Assembly (NCBI RefSeq): GCF_024497955.1
Contig: NZ_JANHKP010000001.1
Location: forward strand, 496,001 to 560,000
DNA: 64,000 nt
From: Streptomyces sp. C10-9-1
GTDB taxonomy: Bacteria > Actinomycetota > Actinomycetes > Streptomycetales > Streptomycetaceae
Direction of reading: 5' to 3'
This document shows, in pieces, positions 43,658 to 56,949 of the stretch (position 1 is the stretch's first letter; every line of letters starts with the position of its first letter). The notes under the pieces were generated by a model. That model was not told the DNA's origin. It worked only from the letters and a program-made list of their open reading frames with translations, and made no database searches. The translations under genes were made by a program, and so were the position numbers.

Positions 43658-45328
43658 TCAGCCACCCGCGGCCGGTCGGGAAGCCCCCGGAGTGCGGTCC
43701 ATCAACTCGGCGAGCACCTGCGTCAGCAGCGCCTGCGGGTCCTCGACGGGGCCCTCGGTGCGCCAGGCGACGAAGCCGTCGGGGCGTACCAGCACCGCCC
43801 CGGCGCCCGTGACGCCGTGCTCGGCCGCCCAGTCGGTCCCGGCCTCGGGGACCAGGTCCGCCTCCGGTCCCTCGCCGACGGCGTGGACGGCGACGGGGAC
43901 GCCGAGGCCCGCGGTGGCCCCCGCCGCGGCGGCCCGCCACCGGGCGGCGCCCTCGACGCCGGTGAGCAGCACCGTCTGCCGCTCGTAGAGGTCGAGGGTG
44001 GAGACGGTCCGCTGCTCGGCCGGCCGGTACAGCCACACGTGGGGGGCGCGGCTGCCGGGTTCGCCGTGCAGGTCGGGCGTCTCGGGGACGATCGGGAGGG
44101 CGGGGTCCGCCCCGGCGACCGCGCCCGTGCGGTAGCGGTAGGCGAGGGCGACGGCGAGCATGCCGGTGCGGGGACCGCCGGGGCCCGGGGCGGGGTCGTA
44201 GCCGGGGTGGCTGTGCTCGCCGGAGCGGGCGGAGGCCCGCGCACTGGTGGCCAGCGCGACGGGGCGCCGCTCCGCCTCGTAGCTGTCGAGGAGGCCGGGA
44301 CCGGCCTCGCCGCGCAGGACGGCGGCGAGCTTCCAGGCGAGGTTGTGGGCGTCCTGGATGCCGGTGTTGGACCCGAAGGCGCCGGTCGGGGACATCTCGT
44401 GGGCGGAGTCGCCGGCGAGGAAGACCCGGCCGTCGCGGTAGCGGTCCGCGACGCGCTCGGCGGCGTGCCAGGGGGACCTGCTGAGGACCTCGACGTCGAG
44501 GTCGGGCGTGCCCGCGGCCACGCGGAGGTGGGCGGTGAGGCGCTCGTCGGTGAAGGCGTCGAGGCTCTCGCCGCGACCGGGCTGCCAGGGGGCGTGGAAG
44601 ACCCAGTTCTCCTCGTTGTCGACGGGCAGCAGCGCACCGTCGCCGCCCTCGCCGGTGACATAGCAGACGATGAAGCGGCGGTCGCCCACCACGGAGGCGA
44701 GCCGGCGGGAGCGGAACATGACGCTCACGTTGTGGAAGAGCTCGCCCGGCCCGCTGTGGCCGATGCCCAGGCGCTCGCGCACGGGGCTGCGCGGGCCGTC
44801 CGCCGCGACGAGGTAGTCCGCGCGCACGGTGCGGGCGGTGCCCGTGACGCGGTCCTCCAGGACCGCCAGGACACCGTCGGCGTCCTGTTCGAAGGAGCGC
44901 AGCTCGGTGGAGAAGCGCAGGTCGCCGCCGAGCTTGCGGGCGTGGTCGACCAGCACCGGCTCCAGGTCGTTCTGGCTGCACACGCACCAGGCGGACGGGC
45001 TGAAGCGAGCCGGTCCGCCCGGGGGCTGCACGCTGCGCACCAGCCACTCGTCGTCGCCCGCGGTGAGGCTCGACGTCTGGAGGATCCCGTGGTTGCCGGC
45101 GAGGAGGCGGCCGGCCTCGATGATGTGCTGCTCGACCCCCGCCGTACGGAAGATCTCCATGGTGCGGACGTTGTTGCCACGGCCGCGCGGATGACGGGAG
45201 GTGTCCGCGTGGCGCTCGACGAGCATGTGCTCGACACCCAGTCTGCCGAGGAAGAGGGAGAGGGACAGGCCCACCAGGGACCCGCCGACGACCAGGACCG
45301 GGACACGTACTTCGGCTTGTTGCTGCAT
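43658..45328 (-). CDS. whiE-ORFVIII: FAD-dependent polyketide hydroxylase (whiE ORF VIII type)
   Basis: A 556-aa group A flavoprotein monooxygenase that probably hydroxylates the aromatic polyketide of the spore pigment. The N-terminal Rossmann motif is VLVVGGSLVGLSLSLFLGRL with the FAD-ribose Glu-Arg in LVERHADT. A second FAD motif is GRVFLAGDSAHEMSPTGAFG, with NTGIQDAHNLAWKLAAVLRG. The C-terminal thioredoxin-like domain is typical of the PgaE/MtmO group. The start at 45328 is chosen for its AGGAG site. It is transcribed away from the pigment synthase genes from a 240-bp divergent promoter region, as in whiE. Confidence 0.88.
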   Translation of the reverse strand: MQQQAEVRVPVLVVGGSLVGLSLSLFLGRLGVEHMLVERHADTSRHPRGRGNNVRTMEIFRTAGVEQHIIEAGRLLAGNHGILQTSSLTAGDDEWLVRSVQPPGGPARFSPSAWCVCSQNDLEPVLVDHARKLGGDLRFSTELRSFEQDADGVLAVLEDRVTGTARTVRADYLVAADGPRSPVRERLGIGHSGPGELFHNVSVMFRSRRLASVVGDRRFIVCYVTGEGGDGALLPVDNEENWVFHAPWQPGRGESLDAFTDERLTAHLRVAAGTPDLDVEVLSRSPWHAAERVADRYRDGRVFLAGDSAHEMSPTGAFGSNTGIQDAHNLAWKLAAVLRGEAGPGLLDSYEAERRPVALATSARASARSGEHSHPGYDPAPGPGGPRTGMLAVALAYRYRTGAVAGADPALPIVPETPDLHGEPGSRAPHVWLYRPAEQRTVSTLDLYERQTVLLTGVEGAARWRAAAAGATAGLGVPVAVHAVGEGPEADLVPEAGTDWAAEHGVTGAGAVLVRPDGFVAWRTEGPVEDPQALLTQVLAELMDRTPGASRPAAGG

Positions 45329-45569
45329 CAGGGGCTCCTGCCAGGGCCGCAGGGAAGGGGACGACCTTTCCATGCCCCCGCTCGGGGCGTTGCCTCGGCT
45401 CTTCACCCGGCTGGTTCACACATCTCGCGCCACCCGTGGTAGGGGCCGAGGATCGAGAGCGGACCGCCACGGTGCGTGACGCGAGCGCTTTCTGTCCGCG
45501 CCCGGTGCAGGCCCGGTGTCCCGGGTGACCGCGTGGCGACATCCCCGTCCCATGAGAGGCGTGACGATC

Positions 45570-46691
45570 ATGACGACCCTGTCCGAACGCATATCGCAGT
45601 CGGCCTTCGACGGATCCCGGCTGCGTGTGGTGCTGCTGCTCGACCTCCACGACGGTGCGCAGCAGGAGTTCCTCACCGCCTACGAGCACATGCGCCACCA
45701 GGTGGCCTCGGTACCGGGCCACATCAGCGACCAGCTGTGCCAGTCGATCGAGAACCCCTCGCAGTGGCTGATCACCAGCGAATGGGAGAGCGCACCGCCC
45801 TTCCTGGCCTGGGTGAACAGCGAGGCGCACCTCGACACCGTGAAGCCCCTGCACGACTGCGTGCGCGACACCCGCTCCTTCCGCTACAGCATCCTGCGGG
45901 AGACCGGCGGAGTGAACACCCCGGCCGAGCGCACGCGCGCGGGCGCCTTCCAGGCAGCTCCCCGCGTGGGCGACGGGGTGGTACGGCACGCGCTCACCTT
46001 CACCGTCCGCCCGGGCTCCGAGGAGAAGGTCGCCGCGATCCTGGCCGACTACGCCTCGCCCGAGGCCCGCGTCGACGACACCACGCGGCTGCGCCGCACC
46101 TCGCTCTTCCTGCACGGCAACCGCGTGGTGCGGACCGTGGAGGTGCAGGGCGACCTGATGGCGGCCCTGCGCCACGTGGCCCGCCAGCCGGAGGTGCGGG
46201 CCGTGGAGGAGGCGCTCAACCCGTTCCTGGAGCAGGACCGGGACCTCGACGACCCGCAGTCGGCGCGCACCTTCTTCACCCGCGCGGCGCTCCCGTCCGT
46301 CCACCACCTGGCGACCCGGGGAGCCCCGCACGGCGACGTGGAGCGCCGGGCGCTGCTCTACCCGGCCAAGCCGGGGTGCGGCATGGCGCTGGCCAGGCTG
46401 CTGGCGCAGCAGGACGAGGCGGCGGCGGAGGACCCGGCGGGCCTCGTCGACAGCAGCACGGTCTTCCAGCGGGACGACATCGTCGTCCGCCTGGTGGACG
46501 TGCGCGGGCCGCTGGACTCCGACCCGCTGCTCGCCGCCGCGGCCCGCGGGCCGCGCAAGGCGGCCGTGCTGGCCCGCCTGCTCGACCTCGACGCCCTGGG
46601 CGTCGGGGCCTGCGGCGACGACACGGACTTCGCACTGTCGCTGCTGCAACGCGCCGAGATGCGGCTGGTCACCGACCGCCGCGCGGCCTGA
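45570..46691 (+). CDS. whiE-ORFI: SchA/CurD-like protein of the spore-pigment cluster (whiE ORF I type)
   Basis: A 373-aa protein of the SchA/CurD family, found only in spore-pigment type II polyketide clusters; biochemical role unknown. The N-terminal third is an antibiotic-biosynthesis-monooxygenase-like ferredoxin fold ([35 protein letters not shown]). The remainder has two further related folds ([39 protein letters not shown]). The start at 45570 has AGAGG 10 bp upstream; in-frame ATG 45552 is an alternative. It is the first gene of the plus-strand pigment operon. Confidence 0.85.
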   Translation: MTTLSERISQSAFDGSRLRVVLLLDLHDGAQQEFLTAYEHMRHQVASVPGHISDQLCQSIENPSQWLITSEWESAPPFLAWVNSEAHLDTVKPLHDCVRDTRSFRYSILRETGGVNTPAERTRAGAFQAAPRVGDGVVRHALTFTVRPGSEEKVAAILADYASPEARVDDTTRLRRTSLFLHGNRVVRTVEVQGDLMAALRHVARQPEVRAVEEALNPFLEQDRDLDDPQSARTFFTRAALPSVHHLATRGAPHGDVERRALLYPAKPGCGMALARLLAQQDEAAAEDPAGLVDSSTVFQRDDIVVRLVDVRGPLDSDPLLAAAARGPRKAAVLARLLDLDALGVGACGDDTDFALSLLQRAEMRLVTDRRAA

Positions 46692-46764
46692 GCGGACGCA
46701 CGGGCGCTCCGTACCCGCCCCCGCCCGGCCCGACCACCCCTCACCCCCTTGTGGAGGAGCGTTC

Positions 46765-47186
46765 ATGAACACCACACACCGCATCGTCGACCTCTCCGAG
46801 ACCCAGCCCAACCGCCGGCGCGGCGGGGACCTGCGCGCCGTGCTCACCCCGACGGCGGTGGGCGCCACCAGCGGCTTCATGGGGCTGGCGATCATCGCTC
46901 CGGGCGATCGGATCGCCGAGCACTACCACCCGTACTCCGAGGAGTTCGTGTACGTGGTCGCGGGTGAGCTGGAGGTCGACCTGGACGACGAGACCTTCCC
47001 CATCCGCACCGACCAGGGGCTGATGATCCCGCTGAACGTGCGCCACCGCTTCCGCAACGTGGGAGCGGTGGAGGCGCGGATGGTCTTCCACCTCGGCCCC
47101 CTGGCACCCCGCCCCGAGCTGGGGCACGTGGACACCGAGGAGACCGCCCGGCCCGAGGACGCGGCGCAGCCCACGGGGGCGGTTTC

Positions 47187-47190
<4 letters not shown>
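46765..47190 (+). CDS. whiE-ORFII: Cupin-domain protein of the spore-pigment cluster (whiE ORF II type)
   Basis: A 141-aa single-domain cupin. Motif 1 is [20 protein letters not shown] (His, His, Glu metal ligands) and motif 2 is [18 protein letters not shown] with the fourth His. Such cupins assist or tailor the nascent polyketide in these clusters; the exact reaction is unknown. RBS GGAGG precedes the start. The stop overlaps the KS-alpha start (ATGA). Confidence 0.9.
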
Positions 47191-50517
<3,327 letters not shown>

Positions 50518-50557
50518 CCACCGCACCGATCCGACGCCCTCCGAAGGGACGCCCCCG

Positions 50558-50890
50558 ATGCACCACGCACTGATCGTCGCCCGCATGGCCCCCGGCTCGG
50601 CGCCGGACATCGCGGAGGTGTTCGCCCGATCCGACGGCGGCGAGCTGCCGCACCTCGTCGGCGTCCGGCGGCGCAGCCTGTTCCAGTTCGGCGACGTGTA
50701 CCTCCACCTGATCGAAGCGGACCGGCCTCCGGGACCCGCGATCGCCGAGGTCACCGAGCACGCGGCGTTCCGTGACGTCAGCGAGCGGCTCGCGCGGTTC
50801 GTGAGCCCGTACGACCCGGCGACCTGGCGGAGTCCGAAGGACGCGATGGCCGAACAGTTCTACAGCTGGCACAGCGGAACCGGCTCCTGA
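50558..50890 (+). CDS. whiE-ORFVII: TcmI-family polyketide cyclase (whiE ORF VII type)
   Basis: A 110-aa ferredoxin-fold cyclase that closes later rings of the pigment polyketide. It starts MHHALIVARMAPGSAPDIAE and includes FQFGDVYLHLIEADRP and FVSPYDPATWRSPKDAMAEQ, characteristic of TcmI-like enzymes. Length matches TcmI (about 109 aa). It is the last gene of the pigment operon and ends in a strong hairpin. Confidence 0.92.
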   Translation: MHHALIVARMAPGSAPDIAEVFARSDGGELPHLVGVRRRSLFQFGDVYLHLIEADRPPGPAIAEVTEHAAFRDVSERLARFVSPYDPATWRSPKDAMAEQFYSWHSGTGS

Positions 50891-50900
50891 CGGCGGCGCT

Positions 50901-50943
50901 CGGCGGCGGCCGGCCCTGCGGATCGCGGGGCCGGCCGCCGCCG
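50901..50943. terminator. Perfect 16-bp hairpin ending the pigment operon
   Basis: CGGCGGCGGCCGGCCC at 50901-50916 and its complement at 50928-50943, 11-nt loop. It lies between the convergent cyclase and O-methyltransferase genes and is likely bidirectional. Confidence 0.75.
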
Positions 50944-50965
50944 TGCGGGCGCGGGTACGGGCCGG

Positions 50966-52009
50966 TCAGGCCGGGACGGTGCTCTCGAAGGCGTGCAGGT
51001 AGGCGTTGACCGGACGCACCTCGCCCAGCACCAGGCCCGCCTCGGCCATCCGGGCGGCCATGCTGCCGCGGGTGTGCTTCGCGCCGCCGACGTTGAGGAG
51101 CAGCATCAGGTCCATCGCCGTGGTGAAGCGCATCGAGGGGGAGTCGTCGACCAGGTTCTCGATGACGATCACCCGGGCGCCCGGGCGGGCGGCGCCGACC
51201 ACGTTGGCGAGGGTGCGGCGGGTGGACTCGTCGTCCCACTCCAGGATGTTCTTGATGATGTAGACGTCCGCCTGCACCGGCACCGCGCGGCGGCAGTCGC
51301 CGGGCACGATGGCGACCCGGTCCGCGAGGGCGCCGCCCGCGCGCAGGCGCGGGTCGGCGTTGTCGGCGACCCCGGGCAGGTCGAGCAGGGTGCCGTGCAG
51401 CCCGGGGTGCTTCTCCAGCAGGCTGGCCAGCACGTGCCCCTGGCCGCCCCCGATGTCGGCGACGCTGGACACCCCGTCGAGGTCGAGCAGCTCGGCCACG
51501 TCCCGGGCCGACTGGACGCTGGAGGTGGTCATGGCCCGGTTGAAGACATGGGCCGATTCCGCCGCGTCCTCGTGCAGGTAGGGGAAGAACTCCTTGCCGA
51601 ACAGCCCCTCGAAGACGCTGTCCCCGGTGCGCACGGCCTCGTCCAGCTTCGGCCAGGCGGCCCAGGTCCAGGGCTCGGTGCACCACAGGGCGATCCAGCG
51701 GAGGCTGCGCGGGTCGTCCTCGCGCAGCTGGCGGGACATGTCCGTGTGGGCGAAGCGCCCGTCGGCCTCCTCGGTGAAGACGCCGTAGCAGGTGAGTGCG
51801 CGCAGCAGGCGGCGGAGTGCCCGGGGATCGGCCTTGACGGCTGCGGCGAGGCGTTCCGCGTCCTGGGGGGTGTCGTCGAGGGCGTCGGCGACGCCGAGCC
51901 GGGCGGCTGCGCGCACGGCGGCGGCGCAGGCGGCGCCGAAGACGAGTTCGCGCAGGCGCATGGCGTCACGGGGTGGGGTGGTGGCGCTCGTGGCGGTGGT
52001 GGAGGTCAT
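50966..52009 (-). CDS. SAM-dependent O-methyltransferase-like protein
   Basis: A 347-aa protein of the polyketide/acetylserotonin O-methyltransferase family. It has an N-terminal dimerisation winged helix (LGVADALDDTPQDAERLAAA) and a C-terminal Rossmann domain with SAM motif VADIGGGQGHVLASLLE and FDLPGV-like TLLDLPGVAD. The catalytic His usually found as LHDWDDE is absent: the sequence reads IIKNILEWDDESTRR, one residue shorter. It may therefore use another base or have changed function. It is convergent with the pigment operon, so a role in tailoring the spore pigment is plausible. Confidence 0.85.
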   Translation of the reverse strand: MTSTTATSATTPPRDAMRLRELVFGAACAAAVRAAARLGVADALDDTPQDAERLAAAVKADPRALRRLLRALTCYGVFTEEADGRFAHTDMSRQLREDDPRSLRWIALWCTEPWTWAAWPKLDEAVRTGDSVFEGLFGKEFFPYLHEDAAESAHVFNRAMTTSSVQSARDVAELLDLDGVSSVADIGGGQGHVLASLLEKHPGLHGTLLDLPGVADNADPRLRAGGALADRVAIVPGDCRRAVPVQADVYIIKNILEWDDESTRRTLANVVGAARPGARVIVIENLVDDSPSMRFTTAMDLMLLLNVGGAKHTRGSMAARMAEAGLVLGEVRPVNAYLHAFESTVPA

Positions 52010-52088
52010 GGCGTCTCGTTTCTCGTGGGGGGTCTCGTGGGGGGCCGGCGCTCGGGCCGGTCGGACGGCGTCGTGCGGACGGGGCGGC

Positions 52089-53156
52089 TCAGCACAGGCC
52101 GGCGGGCTCGGACGTGCCGCAGAGGTTGGCGTCGAACCGGTTGCCGACGCCGGCCGTGTCGCGGTTGGCGAGGTCGGCGGCGGAGTTGCCGAGGACGAGG
52201 TTGCCGCGGATCACGTTGCCGGTCCCGGGGACGCCGACGACGCTCTTGAACAGGACGACGCCGCCGGAGAAGGGAGTGGCGCCGACGTTGCCGCGGACGG
52301 TGTTGGACTCGACGACGACGTCCTCGGTGCCGGTGAGCACGACACCCGCGCCCTGGATGCGGGGCAGGCGTGCGGTGGCCGGGCAGGACCGGTTGTTGGC
52401 GCTCACCACGTTCCGGCGGACCGTCAGCGCCCCGGCACGGGGGGTGGACTCGTCCCCGACCACGAAGAGCCCCGCGCAGTTGCCGGTGATGGCGTTGGCG
52501 TCGACGACCAGGTTGCGCACGCGGCGCACGGTGGCGCCGATGCGGTTGCCGGACATCTCGTTGCCCTCGATCCGGGTGCCGAGGGTGTCGGTGGCCCCGG
52601 CCTCCTCCGTGACGGTGTTGGCGACGAAGAGGCCCGCGTCCCCGTTGTCGCGCACGCTGTTGCCGGTGAGCAGCGAGCGGGTGGACCGCTCCTGGGCGAT
52701 GCCCCAGGTGCCGTTGGAGCGGGAGGCCACCCCGGCGACCGTCAGGCGGTCCGTCCAGGCCGCCCAGAGGCCGTTGCGGGGGTAGCCGTCGAGGACCAGG
52801 GAGCGGATGCTCACCCCGGCGACGGGCGCCTCGCGGGTGCCCTCGACGCAGACGCCGTTGCCGTCGGCCGCACAGCTCCCGGCGGCCGCCGTGCCGGGGG
52901 CGGGACGCAGGACGGTGCCGTCTCCTGATCCGCGCAGGGTCAGGCCGGGTGTGGTGATGCGCACGCTCTGCCGGTAGGTCCCGGCGGTGAGCTGGACGGT
53001 GTCACCGGGGCGGGCGGCGTCGACGGCGTCCTGGATGGACTGCCCGGGGCCGATGAGGTGGGTGGTGGGAGCGGTGGAGTCCGCGGGGGCTGCCGCCACT
53101 CCGGTGGAGGCGAGGAGGACGGCGCAGCCGAGCAGGGTGATTTGTCTTCTCGTCAT
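52089..53156 (-). CDS. Secreted right-handed beta-helix repeat protein
   Basis: A 355-aa exported protein. The signal peptide is [20 protein letters not shown], cut near AAAPADS. The N-terminal [20 protein letters not shown] is the pectate-lyase/PbH1 entry motif. Repeated strands follow ([68 protein letters not shown]). Cys pairs ([19 protein letters not shown]) may form disulfides. It could bind or cleave polysaccharide; no catalytic set is certain. Confidence 0.87.
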   Translation of the reverse strand: MTRRQITLLGCAVLLASTGVAAAPADSTAPTTHLIGPGQSIQDAVDAARPGDTVQLTAGTYRQSVRITTPGLTLRGSGDGTVLRPAPGTAAAGSCAADGNGVCVEGTREAPVAGVSIRSLVLDGYPRNGLWAAWTDRLTVAGVASRSNGTWGIAQERSTRSLLTGNSVRDNGDAGLFVANTVTEEAGATDTLGTRIEGNEMSGNRIGATVRRVRNLVVDANAITGNCAGLFVVGDESTPRAGALTVRRNVVSANNRSCPATARLPRIQGAGVVLTGTEDVVVESNTVRGNVGATPFSGGVVLFKSVVGVPGTGNVIRGNLVLGNSAADLANRDTAGVGNRFDANLCGTSEPAGLC

Positions 53157-53339
53157 ATTACGAAGCTATGCGGCGAACCCGGCGAAACACATGAAACAGC
53201 CACGGAGCGGTGTCGTGTCGCGCGCCGGGGCCCGCGTCGGGCATCGGCCCCGCGGCGCCCGCGGGTCCCCCCTCGGCGCCCCGGGGCGGGAGGGGCCGAA
53301 GGGGACGGGGCAGGCCCCCGGAGCCCCTATCGTGGGGCC

Positions 53340-54275
53340 ATGACCGTGCCCGAGCTGATCCGCATCGTCTCCCGCTCCTCGCCGATGGCCCTCGCCCAGG
53401 TGGAGCGCGTACGCGCAGAACTCGCCGCCCGCCACCCCGGTGTCCGCACCGAGGTGGTGCCCGTCACCACCACGGGTGACCGCTGGATGGGCGACCTCTC
53501 CCAGGTCGAGGGCAAGGGGGCCTTCACCAAGGAGGTCGACGCGGCGCTGCTCGCCGGCGAGGCCGACCTCGCGGTCCACTGCGTGAAGGACGTCCCGGCC
53601 GACCGGCCGCTCCCCGCGGGCACCGTGTTCGCCGCGTTCCTCGCGCGTGACGACATCCGCGACGCACTCGTCCACCCGGGCGGCCTCGGCCTGGACGCGC
53701 TCCCCGCGGGGACCCGGATCGGCACCTCCTCGGTCCGGCGCACCGCCCAACTGGCCGCCTCCCACCCGCACCTGGCGTGCGTGCCGATCCGGGGCAACGC
53801 CAACCGGCGCATGGAGAAGCTGCACGCGGGAGAGGCCGACGCGCTGCTCCTCGCCGTCTCGGGGCTGGAACGCATCGGGCGCCGGGACGTGATCAGCCAG
53901 GTGCTCCCCGTGGAGACCATGTGCCCGCCGATCGGCGCCGGGGTGCTGGCCCTCCAGTGCCGCGAGGGCGACGCGGCCGTCATCGACGCGGTCGGCCCCC
54001 TCGGCGATCCCGCCGCGCACCGGGAGACCACCGCCGAGCGGATGCTCCTCCACGTCCTCCAGGGCCACTGCAACAGCCCGATCGCGGGCTACGCGCGGTC
54101 CGAGCGGAACGGGGACCTCTCCCTGCGGGCCAAGGTGTTCACACCGGACGGCAAGACGGTGCTCAACGCGCACGAGTGGGCGGGGCCGCTCGACCCCGCG
54201 ACCCTCGGGACCTCGGTGGCGGTCGCCCTCCTGCGGCAGGGCGCACGCGAGCTCATCGACGGCATCGCGCACTGA
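53340..54275 (+). CDS. hemC: Hydroxymethylbilane synthase (porphobilinogen deaminase)
   Basis: A 311-aa enzyme that polymerises four porphobilinogens to hydroxymethylbilane for haem, sirohaem and B12. Key parts: [29 protein letters not shown] (catalytic Asp), [11 protein letters not shown] and [12 protein letters not shown] (substrate Arg residues). The cofactor Cys lies in [13 protein letters not shown], where the canonical form is GGCQVPIG. It is not in the usual hemACD cluster here, so it may be a second copy. Its location 3 kb from a B12 transporter is notable but the promoters differ. Confidence 0.92.
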   Translation: MTVPELIRIVSRSSPMALAQVERVRAELAARHPGVRTEVVPVTTTGDRWMGDLSQVEGKGAFTKEVDAALLAGEADLAVHCVKDVPADRPLPAGTVFAAFLARDDIRDALVHPGGLGLDALPAGTRIGTSSVRRTAQLAASHPHLACVPIRGNANRRMEKLHAGEADALLLAVSGLERIGRRDVISQVLPVETMCPPIGAGVLALQCREGDAAVIDAVGPLGDPAAHRETTAERMLLHVLQGHCNSPIAGYARSERNGDLSLRAKVFTPDGKTVLNAHEWAGPLDPATLGTSVAVALLRQGARELIDGIAH

Positions 54276-54293
54276 GCGGGGCACGGGAGGGGC

Positions 54294-54319
54294 CCCGGTC
54301 CCGGCGCGGCGGGACCGGG
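54294..54319. terminator. 10-bp hairpin between convergent hemC and the next gene
   Basis: CCCGGTCCCG and its complement around GCGCGG, 18 bp past the hemC stop. Confidence 0.6.
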
Positions 54320-54335
54320 AGCGCCGTCTCGCCCC

Positions 54336-54881
54336 CTACTCCTCGAAGTAGGCGTCGAGGACGGCGTCGAGCCCCGCCTGCCACTCCCCGAGGCGGCCGC
54401 GCCGGTCGGCCTGGACCTCGTTGGTGAACCACCGGTTCGCCGCCACGTGCACCACGACGGTGAAGCGGCGCCCGAAGCGGGGCAGCTTGACCTCGACGGC
54501 GCGGACCTCGTCCCAGCCGAAGTCCGCCTCCTGGTCGTCCAGGCGGAAGACGATGCCGCCGCCGTCGGCCGTGACGGAGCCGCGCCGGTCCCGGGCCTCG
54601 AAGGAGGGGCCGGAGCCGTCGTGGGGCTCCCGCGCGGCGCCGTGCGCCTCGTCGGCGCCGTCGGCCTCGCCGCCGTCGCGGGCAGCGGCGCCCTCCGGCC
54701 CACCCGCCTCCCACTCCTCGTCGGCCCCGGGTTCCCCGTGGGTCGCGGCACCGGTGCGGTCCTCGTCCGCGGCGCCCGCGGCCGGCACCGGCGACTGCGC
54801 GAGGCCGACGAGGGGCACGAAGGACGGGTCCGTACCCACGGCGAACTCGGGCTTGGCGTTCGGATCTATGCGCTGCTCCAC
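54336..54881 (-). CDS. Conserved actinobacterial protein of unknown function
   Basis: About 181 aa. A short conserved N terminus (VEQRIDPNAKPEFAVGTDPS) leads into a disordered acidic Gly/Ala/Glu linker, then a folded C-terminal domain of about 80 residues (IVFRLDDQEADFGWDEVRAV; RFTVVVHVAANRWFTNEVQA) resembling a small PH-like or immunity-type beta domain. No signal peptide. The GTG at 54881 is my best start, without a strong ribosome site. Function unknown. Confidence 0.6.
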   Translation of the reverse strand: MEQRIDPNAKPEFAVGTDPSFVPLVGLAQSPVPAAGAADEDRTGAATHGEPGADEEWEAGGPEGAAARDGGEADGADEAHGAAREPHDGSGPSFEARDRRGSVTADGGGIVFRLDDQEADFGWDEVRAVEVKLPRFGRRFTVVVHVAANRWFTNEVQADRRGRLGEWQAGLDAVLDAYFEE

Positions 54882-55147
54882 GGCGGGCAGTATGGACGAC
54901 GAACCTGTCGGAGGCCAATGAGCGGCGCACCGGTGCGGCCGGCTCGGCACGGGCGGCGGCGGGTCCGGCGCACGGGACGGCCCGCCGTGCGCACCGGCGG
55001 GAGGCACCGGGGGCGGACGCGACCGTTCCGGTGGCTCCCTCCCCCGCCCGGGACGGATTGGCCGGAATTCGCCGCTGTCCTCCGCCCCCGGACGCGCATT
55101 ACCGTGGCGGCGGACGGCACACGCAGGCGGGCGGACGGGGGACCACG

Positions 55148-56005
55148 GTGGGCACGGGCTCGACGACGGGAAACCTGCTGGCCGTGAGCGACCTCCACAC
55201 CGCGCTCCGGGACAACAAGTCCCGTGTGGACGCGGTGCGCCCGCGCACGCCCGGCGACTGGCTCCTCGTCGCGGGAGACGTGGCCGAGCTGACCACGGAC
55301 ATCGAGACGACGCTGCGCACCCTGGCGGACCGGTTCGCCAGAGTGGTGTGGGCCCCGGGCAACCACGAGCTGTGGACGGTCGGCGCGGACCCGGTGCAAC
55401 TGCGGGGCGAGAAGCGCTACCGGTACCTGGTGGACATGTGCCGCGCCATGGGGGTCGTCACCCCCGAGGACCCCTACCCCGTCTGGGAGGGGCCGGGCGG
55501 TCCGCTCACCGTGGCGCCCCTGTTCCTGCTGTACGACTACTCGTTCCGGACCCCCACCGCCTCGACCAGGGAGGAGTCCCTGGCACAGGCCGAGGAGGCG
55601 GGCATCGTGTGCACGGACGAGTTCGTCCTCGACCCCGAGCCCCATCCCTCGCGGGACGCGTGGTGCCGTGCCCGGGTCGCCGCCACGGAGCCGCGCCTGG
55701 CCGCGGTCGACCCCTCGGCGCCCCTGGTGATGGTGAACCACTTCCCGCTCGTCCGGGAACCCACCCGGGTGCTGCGCCATCCCGAGTTCGCCCAGTGGTG
55801 CGGCACGGAGCTCACCGCCGACTGGCATGTGCGCTTCCCCACCGCCGCGGTGGTCTACGGCCACCTGCACATCCCGCGCACCACCTGGCACGACGGGGTC
55901 CGCTTCGAGGAGGTCTCGCTCGGCTACCCGCGCGAGTGGCGCCGGCGCGGGGTCGCCGAGGACCAGGACCCGTGCCGGCTCGTCTTCCCGGTGGAGGCGG
56001 CGTGA
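55148..56005 (+). CDS. Metallophosphoesterase
   Basis: A 285-aa calcineurin-like phosphoesterase. The metal-ligand motifs appear in order: VSDLH, GDVAE, PGNHELW, VNHFPL and YGHLHIPR. The GTG at 55148 follows GGGGGA. The stop overlaps the next gene's start (GTGA), pairing it with the phosphopantetheinyl transferase, as in several Streptomyces genomes. The substrate is unknown; a role in removing 4'-phosphopantetheine or CoA-type phosphates is tempting but unsupported by sequence. Confidence 0.87.
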   Translation: MGTGSTTGNLLAVSDLHTALRDNKSRVDAVRPRTPGDWLLVAGDVAELTTDIETTLRTLADRFARVVWAPGNHELWTVGADPVQLRGEKRYRYLVDMCRAMGVVTPEDPYPVWEGPGGPLTVAPLFLLYDYSFRTPTASTREESLAQAEEAGIVCTDEFVLDPEPHPSRDAWCRARVAATEPRLAAVDPSAPLVMVNHFPLVREPTRVLRHPEFAQWCGTELTADWHVRFPTAAVVYGHLHIPRTTWHDGVRFEEVSLGYPREWRRRGVAEDQDPCRLVFPVEAA

Positions 56006-56742
56006 TCGGGGCCCTCCTCCCGCCCGGCGTCCACCACGCCGAGGCCTTCGCGGACGACGAGGAGCCGGGCCGGTTCCCCGAGGAGACCGCCCTGGTGGAG
56101 CGTGCCGTGCCCGCCCGCCGCCGGGAGTTCGCCACCGTGCGGCGCTGCGCCCGCACCGCGCTGGCGGAGCTGGGGGTGCCGCCCGCGCCGCTGCTGAAGG
56201 GCCGTCGCGGCGAGCCCCTGTGGCCGCACGGGGTGGTGGGCAGTATGACGCACTGCGCCGGGTACCGCGGGGCGGTGGTCGCCGCGGCCGCCGGTGTCGC
56301 CTCGCTCGGGATCGACGCAGAGCCCGACGAACCGCTCCCCGACGGGGTGCTGAAGCTGGTCTCGGTCGCCGAGGAGCGCGAGCGGCTGGCGGCGGAGCCC
56401 TCCCCCGCCCCGGGGGTCTGCGGCGACCGCCTGCTGTTCTGCGCGAAGGAGGCCGTCTTCAAGACGTGGTACCCGCTGATGCGGCAGGAGCTGGACTTCC
56501 ACCAGGCGTCGGTGCGCTTCCACCGGACCGGCGAGGCCTGCGGCACCTTCCACGCCGCGCTCCTGGTGCCGGGCCCGCAGGTGGCGGGGCGCCGCCTCGA
56601 CGGGCTGAGCGGCCGCTGGACCGCCCGGGACGGCCTGCTGCTCACCGCCGTCACCCTCCTCGCGGACGGGACCCATCCGCAGGGCACGTCCTCCGGCAGG
56701 GGCGGCGCGGCCGCGGGCTCCCCGGCCGCGGCACCCCTCTGA
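56002..56742 (+). CDS. 4'-phosphopantetheinyl transferase (EntD/Npt type)
   Basis: A 246-aa enzyme that attaches phosphopantetheine from CoA to carrier proteins. Motifs: PLLKGRRGEPLWPHGVVGSM with THCAGYRGA (CoA 3'-phosphate binding), LGIDAEPDEPL (Mg Asp and Glu) and LLFCAKEAVFKTWYPL (Glu and Lys). It is coupled to the metallophosphoesterase. It could activate the pigment ACP 6 kb upstream, but broad-range enzymes of this kind serve many PKS/NRPS systems. Confidence 0.92.
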   Translation: MIGALLPPGVHHAEAFADDEEPGRFPEETALVERAVPARRREFATVRRCARTALAELGVPPAPLLKGRRGEPLWPHGVVGSMTHCAGYRGAVVAAAAGVASLGIDAEPDEPLPDGVLKLVSVAEERERLAAEPSPAPGVCGDRLLFCAKEAVFKTWYPLMRQELDFHQASVRFHRTGEACGTFHAALLVPGPQVAGRRLDGLSGRWTARDGLLLTAVTLLADGTHPQGTSSGRGGAAAGSPAAAPL

Positions 56743-56949
56743 GGGTCCGTCCGGGGGTGCGGGCGGGGCCTGCCGGGCCGCACGCGGTGTGCCCGGCGGC
56801 CCCGCGCTCCTGCCGCCGTGCCCGCCGGTGCCCGGAGCGGCTCCCGGCCCAAGGCGCCCGCGCCCCCTTCCGCGCCCCCGGTCCGCTGCCGTGCGCCGTC
56901 GGGCGGTCTTGGGGGGCCGGATTCGGACACGTAGTATCGCCTCGTCACT

